Shown piece after piece: positions 28,406 through 34,554 of a DNA stretch of 34,554 nucleotides. Below the pieces are notes generated by a model. That model was given only the letters and a program-made list of their open reading frames with translations, did no database searches and was not told where the DNA came from. The number at the start of each line of letters is the position of its first letter. The first letter of the stretch is position 1. The position numbers and the translations under genes were made by a program. The DNA is from Burkholderiaceae bacterium (GTDB lineage: Bacteria; Pseudomonadota; Gammaproteobacteria; Burkholderiales; Burkholderiaceae_C), in contig JAISNB010000037.1 in assembly GCA_031276435.1 (NCBI GenBank), positions 1-34,554 of the forward strand, written 5' to 3'.

Positions 28406-28915
28406 TCAAACGCCAGCGGCGGCGGCGACGCGGCGCAGTACCCGGAGCAATTCGTCGGCCTGGACGGAGCGCGCCGCGCCAAAGCCAGCGATTTGCCGTG
28501 CGCCGTGCGGCGCGATGGTGACGAAGCGAAAGTCTGGCAGCGCTGTCATGTGTTCGGTATCGGGAAAGCGCGCCAGGTAGGCCTGCCGGGCCGATTGCCA
28601 TGGCGCGCTGCCCGCGGTGGGGGTTTGGGCGGTGCCGGTCAAGGTGATGCGCGGCAAATCGTGCACCGGCGCGCCGGGCACATCGCGCGCCGCAATCAAT
28701 ATGGAGACTGCTGGATGCGCCGCCATGTTGGCCGTGTGCGCGGCCAGGGCGCTGACGTGCAGCACCAGCGCGGGTTGCGCGCCGTCGATGGCGTAAGGCG
28801 TCATCGACACAAAGGGGCAGCCATCATCAGCGCCCAGTGTGGCCAGGGCGGCTGTGCGCCGCTCTGAGAGCAATTGGGCCAAGGCCTGCTCAAGACGGGA
28901 AATGTGCTCTGGCAA
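28406..28915 (-). CDS. Pyridoxamine 5'-phosphate oxidase-related FMN-binding (split-barrel) family protein
   Basis: LLSERRTAALATLGADDGCPFVSMTPYAID, LHVSALAAHTANMAAHPAVSILI, RITLTGTAQ. Confidence 0.8.
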   Translation of the reverse strand: MPEHISRLEQALAQLLSERRTAALATLGADDGCPFVSMTPYAIDGAQPALVLHVSALAAHTANMAAHPAVSILIAARDVPGAPVHDLPRITLTGTAQTPTAGSAPWQSARQAYLARFPDTEHMTALPDFRFVTIAPHGARQIAGFGAARSVQADELLRVLRRVAAAAGV

Positions 28916-28965
28916 TGTGCGAGAAGGTCCGGGTGTGGGGGCGGTCTAAATGGCACGCGGGAACG

Positions 28966-29586
28966 CTAGCGCACCTCGATTTCAACCCGGCGGTTGCGCG
29001 GCTCTTCCACCTCGTCCGCGGTGGGGACGATGGGTTTGCGCTCGCCCCGGCCCGCAGCGTAGACGCGCAGCGGGTCAAAGCCGCGCTGAACGATCATGTC
29101 GCGGATGAGCGTGGCGCGCTGGAGCGAGAGCGCGTCGTTTGCGCTGACGGCGCCTACGCGGTCGGTGTGGCCGGTGACCAGGATTTCGCCGCCCGGCAAG
29201 GCCGTGGCCTTGGTCAGGATGGCGTCCAGTTCGGCCAGGGATTCGGTGGTCAGTTCCGTGCTGCCGAGCACGAAGTGGAGCGTGAAGTGCTGCGCGGGCG
29301 CGGGTGTGATGGCCAGCAGTTGCGCGTAGTTTTTCCGCACGGTTTTTTCATCGGTGACATCGCGCGCAACGCCACCCATGGAACTGATGTCGGCTTGCGC
29401 GTAAGGCGCGTCCAGCACAAGCTGCGCGCCGGTGGCGCTGGAGGCGACCGTGACGGCCGATGGCCGCCCGTCCGGTTGCGGCAGCAGCACCACGCGGGTT
29501 GCGGGCGCGCAGCCCGCAAGAAAGAGGCAGGTCGCAGCCAGCGGCAGCGCCACAAGATCAAAGCGCATCACGGTGGCGGCGGTCAC
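28966..29586 (-). CDS. OmpA family lipoprotein
   Basis: Lipobox-like LFLAGC; C-terminal ILVTGHTDRVGAVSANDALSLQRATLIRDMIVQRG...NRRVEIEV. Confidence 0.85.
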   Translation of the reverse strand: MTAATVMRFDLVALPLAATCLFLAGCAPATRVVLLPQPDGRPSAVTVASSATGAQLVLDAPYAQADISSMGGVARDVTDEKTVRKNYAQLLAITPAPAQHFTLHFVLGSTELTTESLAELDAILTKATALPGGEILVTGHTDRVGAVSANDALSLQRATLIRDMIVQRGFDPLRVYAAGRGERKPIVPTADEVEEPRNRRVEIEVR

Positions 29587-30077
29587 TGGGTTTCGACGAT
29601 GAAGTCCGTGCCGCGCACGCCAACCACGGTGGTCGGTGTGGTGACTTTGACCTGGGCGGGATTGGTTTTGGCGATGGCGCCGGTAATCATGCGCAGGCTG
29701 CCCTGCATCAGCTTGACCAGCAGGCTGCCGTCTTCCGTGGTGGAGTCGAACTGGAATTGCGCCAGATCCACTTCGCTGTTGGGGCTGACCGAGAGCACCG
29801 TGCCGTCGCGCAGCACCACGGCGGCTGCGCTGTTGGGGCCGGTGATGACGCGGTCGGCCTGCGAGAGCGCACCGCCTACGACGGCTGCGCGGCGCACATC
29901 GCCATGGGCCACGGTCACTTGGCCGCTGACGGTTTTGAAAGTGCCCTGGCGGTCATTGACGCCCACGCCCGGCTCCCCTGTCTGGGCGCTTGCCGCGCCC
30001 GCCGTCAGGCCCGCCAGCGCGGCGGCGCAAAGCAAATAATGCCCGCGCTTCAGATATGCAAATTGCTTCATCATCAC
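29583..30077 (-). CDS. FecR domain-containing periplasmic protein
   Basis: GTFKTVSGQVTVAHGDVRRAAVVGGALSQADRVITGPNSAAAVVLRDGTVLSVSPNSEVDLAQF; overlaps the OmpA gene start. Confidence 0.82.
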   Translation of the reverse strand: MMMKQFAYLKRGHYLLCAAALAGLTAGAASAQTGEPGVGVNDRQGTFKTVSGQVTVAHGDVRRAAVVGGALSQADRVITGPNSAAAVVLRDGTVLSVSPNSEVDLAQFQFDSTTEDGSLLVKLMQGSLRMITGAIAKTNPAQVKVTTPTTVVGVRGTDFIVETQ

Positions 30078-30193
30078 TTCCTTTCGTTCCGGTTGCGATG
30101 CGCGCGCAAACCTTGGTAAATAATAGTCCTGAATATACCAAAGGCCATGGATGGAGGTAGCGCAAGATCAACAATTGTGTTTTTTCCGGCGAA

Positions 30194-31213
30194 TTGAAAG
30201 CCACTGCCGTGCTGCTGGCCCCGATGGAGGGGTTGCTGGACCACACTTTGCGCGATGTGCTGACCCGCATGGGCGGCGTCGATCGCTGTGTGTCGGAATT
30301 CATCCGCGTGACCGGCCAGTTGTTGCCGCCGCGCGCGTTCACCCGGATCGCGCCCGAGTTGCTGCGCGGCGCTCGCACGCCCGCTGGCGTACCCGTGCGG
30401 CCCCAGTTGCTCGGCTCCGATGCGGTTTGCCTGGCCGAAAACGCGGCGCGGCTGGCTGAAATATCGCCATTTGGCGTGGATCTGAATTTTGGCTGTCCCG
30501 CCAAAACCGTCAACCGCCATCACGGCGGCGCGGCACTGCTGGCCGATCCTGATTTGGTGGGCCGCATTGTGCAGGCCGTGCGCCGCGCCGTACCGGCGCA
30601 TTTGCCGGTTTCGGCCAAGATGCGGCTGGGTGTGCACGACGACGCGCCCGCGCTGGATTGCGCCCGGGCCATCGCCCAGGCGGGCGCGGACGAACTGGTG
30701 GTGCACGCACGCACCCGCGCGCAAGGCTACCGGCCACCGGCGCACTGGGAGCGGGTGGCGGACATTCGCGCTTGTGTGCGCATTCCGGTGATTGCCAATG
30801 GCGACATCTGGACGCCAGATGACGCCCGGCGCTGCCAGGCCGTGACGGGTTGTGGCGCGCTCATGATCGGGCGCGGCATGGTGCGCGATCCCGCGCTGGC
30901 GCGGCAAATAGCGGGTTTCAGCGCGGGCGTGGTCGCGCCCGAGGCCACCTGGGCCGAGCTGTTGCCCTTGATCGACGTGTTCTGGCGTCAAATCAGCGCC
31001 CGCGTGGCGCCGCGCCACCGCGCGGGGCGGCTCAAACAGTGGCTCAATGCCTTGCGCGGGCGCTTTCCACAGGCGCAGCAGGCGTTTGAGCAACTGCGCC
31101 CAGTGGGCGATGCGCGCCAGATCGACCTCTGGCTTTCTGGCACACTGCGTTCGCTCGCGTTGCCGCCGCCGTCGATGGCGCCGCCGCCCGTTTTCATCCA
31201 CCATTCAAAATAG
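30194..31213 (+). CDS. dusC: tRNA-dihydrouridine synthase (DusC-like)
   Basis: VLLAPMEGLLDHTLRDVLTRMG, LNFGCPAKTVNRHHGGAALL, VSAKMRLG, HARTRAQGY, VIANGDIW, MIGRGMVRDP. Confidence 0.9.
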   Translation: MKATAVLLAPMEGLLDHTLRDVLTRMGGVDRCVSEFIRVTGQLLPPRAFTRIAPELLRGARTPAGVPVRPQLLGSDAVCLAENAARLAEISPFGVDLNFGCPAKTVNRHHGGAALLADPDLVGRIVQAVRRAVPAHLPVSAKMRLGVHDDAPALDCARAIAQAGADELVVHARTRAQGYRPPAHWERVADIRACVRIPVIANGDIWTPDDARRCQAVTGCGALMIGRGMVRDPALARQIAGFSAGVVAPEATWAELLPLIDVFWRQISARVAPRHRAGRLKQWLNALRGRFPQAQQAFEQLRPVGDARQIDLWLSGTLRSLALPPPSMAPPPVFIHHSK

Positions 31214-31220
31214 CAGTTCT

Positions 31221-32204
31221 ATGGCATCCAGCTTGCTGGCACTTCTGGACGACATCGCCACCTTGCTGGACGATGTGGCCGTCATGAGCAAAATCTCGGT
31301 CAAGAAGGCCGCCGCCATGACCGACGATGTGGCCGCGCTCACCAAGCTGTCGGCGCGGAAAACGGCGGGCGTGCTGGGCGACGATTTGGCCCTCAACGCC
31401 CAGCAAGTCGCGGGCGTGAGCGCCAACCGCGAATTGCCCGTGGTGTGGGCCGTGGCCAAAGGCTCGCTGCTCAACAAAGCCATTCTGGTGCCCGCGGCGC
31501 TGTTCATCAGCGCGCTGGCGCCAGCCCTGGTAACGCCGCTGCTGATGGCGGGTGGGGCGTTCCTGTGTTTCGAGGGCGCGGAAAAGCTCGCGCACAAGCT
31601 GCTGCATCCGGCTGCCGGGGAGGCGGCGCGCAATCAGGCCCTGGCAGAGGCGCTGGCCGAGGCCAATGTGGATGCGCTGGCGCTGGAAAAGCAGAAAGTC
31701 AAAGGCGCGGTGCGCACGGACTTCGTGCTCTCGGCCGAGATCATCACCCTCTCGCTGGGCACCGTGACGGGCCAGCCGTTTTGGATGCAATCGGCGGTGC
31801 TGGCGGCCATTGCGCTGATCATGACGGCGGGCGTTTACGGGCTGGTGGCCGCCATTGTCAAACTGGACGATCTGGGCCTGTGGCTGAGCCAGCGCGGCGG
31901 CGCGCTGACCGCGCGTGCGGGGCGCGGCATTCTGGTGGCCGCGCCCTGGTTCATGAAGTTTCTTTCCGTGGCCGGTACGGCGGCCATGTTTCTGGTGGGC
32001 GGCGGCATTCTGGTGCACGGCCTGCCCGGCTTGCACCACCTGCTGGCCGCGTGGACGCAGGGCATGGCGGCGGGGGGACTGGCCCAGTCGATGGCCAGCA
32101 TGGTCTTCAATGGCGCAACCGGCACTCTGGCGGGCGCCGCGCTGGTTGCCGGATGGGCGCTGGCGCGGCGTTTGCGCGGTGGCAAGGCAGCGGCGGGGCA
32201 TTGA
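31221..32204 (+). CDS. DUF808 family (YedI-like) inner membrane protein
   Basis: MASSLLALLDDIATLLDDVAVMSKISVKKAAAMTDDVAAL...LTPLLMAGGAFLCFEGAEKLAHKL-type core; VSANRELPVVWAVAKGSLLNK. Confidence 0.88.
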   Translation: MASSLLALLDDIATLLDDVAVMSKISVKKAAAMTDDVAALTKLSARKTAGVLGDDLALNAQQVAGVSANRELPVVWAVAKGSLLNKAILVPAALFISALAPALVTPLLMAGGAFLCFEGAEKLAHKLLHPAAGEAARNQALAEALAEANVDALALEKQKVKGAVRTDFVLSAEIITLSLGTVTGQPFWMQSAVLAAIALIMTAGVYGLVAAIVKLDDLGLWLSQRGGALTARAGRGILVAAPWFMKFLSVAGTAAMFLVGGGILVHGLPGLHHLLAAWTQGMAAGGLAQSMASMVFNGATGTLAGAALVAGWALARRLRGGKAAAGH

Positions 32205-32291
32205 TCCGGCCTGCCGCCCGCGCCCGCGCGCATGCCCAATTGCGGGTGGCCCGAGCAGACTTGGCTGGCGTGTGATACCTTTCGGAGGCTT

Positions 32292-33860
32292 ATGAAAAAC
32301 ACGCGCGACCGCCTGGCCGCACTGACGCCGCAGCAACTGCTGGGTATCCGGCGCGGGATCGAAAAAGAAAGCCTGCGCACGCTGCCTGACGGCAAGCTGG
32401 CCCTGACACCGCACCCGGCCACGCTGGGCGCGGCCCTGACGCACCCACACATCACCACCGATTTCAGTGAATCGCAACTGGAACTGATCACCGGCGTCCA
32501 CAGCCGGGTTGAAGACTGCCTGGCCGAACTGCGGCAGATTCACCAGGTGATCTATCACGAACTGGCCGCCGCCACCACAGGCGAGGAAATGCTCTGGACA
32601 TCCAGCATGCCATGCGGCCTGCCCGCCGACCAGACCATCCCCATCGGGGTCTATGGATCGTCCAACGTGGGGCGCGCCAAAAGCGTCTACCGCGCGGGCC
32701 TGGGCCACCGCTACGGGCGGCGCATGCAAACCATATCGGGCATCCACTACAACTGGTCCATGCCCGGACTGGACAATGCGGACTACTTTGCGCTCATCCG
32801 CAATTTCCGCCGCCAGGCGTTCTTGCTGCTGTACCTGTTTGGCGCTTCGCCCGCGGTTTGCGGCACCTTCCTGGCCGGGCGCGAACACGACCTGGAGCCA
32901 CTGGGCGCGGGCAGCATGCACCTGCCCTGGGCCACCACGCTGCGCATGGGAAAACTGGGTTACCAGAGCCAGGCGCAATCCAGTCTGGCCGTCAGCTACA
33001 ACAGCCTGGAGAGCTACGCCGCATCGCTGGAAGAGGCGCTCACGCGCCCCTATCCGCCCTACGAGGCCATTGGCCTGCGCAACCCGGAGGGCGACTACAA
33101 CCAGCTTTCCACCACGCTGCTGCAAATCGAAAACGAGTTCTACGGCACCATCCGCCCCAAACGCACGATCTTCCCCGGCGAGCGCCCGCTGCACGCGCTG
33201 CGCGAGCGCGGCGTGGAATACGTGGAAGTGCGGCTGATGGACCTCAACCCCTTTCTGCCCATCGGCATCGATGCCGAAACCGTCCGCTTCCTGGACCTGT
33301 TCTTGCTGCATTGCTGGCTGCAAGACAGCTCGCAAGACACGCCCGCGGAAATCGCCGCGCTGGCGCGCAACCAGCAAGCCACAGCCGCGCGCGGGCGCGC
33401 GCCCGGCCTGCAACTCGAACGCGGCGACCAGAGCGTGGCGCTGACCGAATGGGCCGCGCACATCATGGGCGAACTGGCCGAAGTGGCCCCGCTGCTGGAC
33501 GACGCTTGCGGTGGGCGCGAATACGCCCTCACACTGCACGCCATGCAAGAGCGCCTGGCGCAGCCCGAAAACCTGCCCTCGGCGCGCGTGCTTGCCGCCA
33601 TCCAGAGCCGCTACGACGGCAGCTTTGTAGACTTTGCGCGCGACCAATCGCTGCAAACCGGCCAGGCGCTGCGCGCCATCCCGTGCAGCCAGCACACCGT
33701 GGCGCAATACAGCCAGTGGGCCAGGCAATCGCTGGACAGGCAACGCGCCATCGAAGCCAGCGACACACTGCCCTTTGAAATCTACCGGCGCGAATACACT
33801 TCGCCCGAGCGCCTGCGCCCGCGCAGCCGCCTTCCGCAGCCTCAAACCGGAGAAGACTGA
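32292..33860 (+). CDS. gshA: Glutamate--cysteine ligase
   Basis: LLGIRRGIEKESLRTLPDGKLALTPHPATLG, DFSESQLELIT, GIHYNWSMP, YVEVRLMDLNPFLPIGID. Confidence 0.95.
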   Translation: MKNTRDRLAALTPQQLLGIRRGIEKESLRTLPDGKLALTPHPATLGAALTHPHITTDFSESQLELITGVHSRVEDCLAELRQIHQVIYHELAAATTGEEMLWTSSMPCGLPADQTIPIGVYGSSNVGRAKSVYRAGLGHRYGRRMQTISGIHYNWSMPGLDNADYFALIRNFRRQAFLLLYLFGASPAVCGTFLAGREHDLEPLGAGSMHLPWATTLRMGKLGYQSQAQSSLAVSYNSLESYAASLEEALTRPYPPYEAIGLRNPEGDYNQLSTTLLQIENEFYGTIRPKRTIFPGERPLHALRERGVEYVEVRLMDLNPFLPIGIDAETVRFLDLFLLHCWLQDSSQDTPAEIAALARNQQATAARGRAPGLQLERGDQSVALTEWAAHIMGELAEVAPLLDDACGGREYALTLHAMQERLAQPENLPSARVLAAIQSRYDGSFVDFARDQSLQTGQALRAIPCSQHTVAQYSQWARQSLDRQRAIEASDTLPFEIYRREYTSPERLRPRSRLPQPQTGED

Positions 33861-33865
33861 CCATC

Positions 33866-34554
33866 ATGCCCAAACGCGCCCACAGCCACATCCCGGCCCT
33901 GCGGGCCATCACCGGCTGCAACCGGCGCCAATGCCTGGCCCTGACCACCGCAAGCCTGCTGGGCGGCCTTGCCGCGTGCGGCAAGACAACCGGCAAAGCC
34001 AAACCCCTGGGCAGCGGAGCTGTCGTACTGGCCCTGGGCGACTCGCTCACCTACGGCGTCGGCGCCACCCAGGATGCCGCCTACCCCGCGCGGCTGGCGC
34101 AACTGACCGGCTGGAACGTCATCAACGCCGGCATCTCGGGCGAAACATCCACCGAAACACTGCAACGCCTGCCCGAACTGCTGGCCCGGCACAATCCCCA
34201 ACTGGTCATCGTCAGCATTGGCGGCAACGACTTCCTCAAGCGCCAGTCACAGCAAGCCACCCGCGACAACGTGCACGCCATTTGCGAACAGGCACTGCAA
34301 AGCGGCGCGCAAGTGCTGCTGGTGGCCGTACCCCAGGCCAGCCTGACCGCCGCGCTGGGCCACATCAGCGACCATCCGCTGTTTGCCGAAGTCGCCAGCC
34401 AGCTTGAAATCCCCCTCATGCGCGACGGCTGGAGCAGCATACTTTCTGACGAAAACCTGCTCGCCGACCGCGTACACCCCAACGCGCAAGGCTACGAAAA
34501 ATTCACCAGCAAACTGGTTGACACCTTGCGCGAAGCGGGGCTGCTGCTGAGGGG
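33866..34554 (+). CDS. SGNH/GDSL-family esterase, TesA-like (3' end beyond window)
   Basis: VVLALGDSLTYGVGATQDAAYPARLAQLTGWNVINAGISGETS, VIVSIGGNDFL, DRVHPNAQGYE; no stop before window end. Confidence 0.88.
   Translation, partial: MPKRAHSHIPALRAITGCNRRQCLALTTASLLGGLAACGKTTGKAKPLGSGAVVLALGDSLTYGVGATQDAAYPARLAQLTGWNVINAGISGETSTETLQRLPELLARHNPQLVIVSIGGNDFLKRQSQQATRDNVHAICEQALQSGAQVLLVAVPQASLTAALGHISDHPLFAEVASQLEIPLMRDGWSSILSDENLLADRVHPNAQGYEKFTSKLVDTLREAGLLLR

Noticed and set aside
31194-33845. 883-aa minus-strand ORF
   Set aside because: Antisense to dusC/DUF808/gshA; composition (Gln/Arg/Gly/His-rich) is a codon-bias shadow of high-GC coding sequence.

Overview
High-GC, Gram-negative chromosomal window. 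The gene order (yceD-rpmF-plsX-fabHDG-acpP-fabF, rpoE-rseA-rseB-mucD, lepA-lepB-DUF4845-rnc-era-recO-pdxJ) suggests a betaproteobacterium of Burkholderiales type; this is an inference from synteny, not a database result. About 8.1-34.5 kb is mostly conserved housekeeping sequence. The left ~8.1 kb is accessory-like. It holds an IS5-like transposase tail, a YtkA/FixH-like + di-heme peroxidase (MauG/CcpA superfamily) + DoxX-like operon, and a second di-heme peroxidase overlapping a membrane histidine kinase, followed by a response regulator with one canonical and one apparently degenerate receiver domain. Three sequence-level observations link the two peroxidase units: (i) a diverged ~210-bp non-coding element occurs upstream of both, in the same orientation; (ii) the copy before the second unit carries a TTGTCTCA-T-TGTGACAA palindrome; (iii) just before that copy lies a decayed partial duplicate of the second peroxidase gene and its leader, in which the first CxxCH heme codons are destroyed. 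A large nested inverted repeat precedes the first operon. In the housekeeping part, unusual cis structures include an inverted repeat centred on a TATAAT before rpmF-plsX-fab, a 15-bp-arm palindrome before acpP, hairpins around plsX and fabF, and DnaA-box-like 9-mers in the mucD-lepA gap. All alignments were done by eye; nothing was searched or computed.
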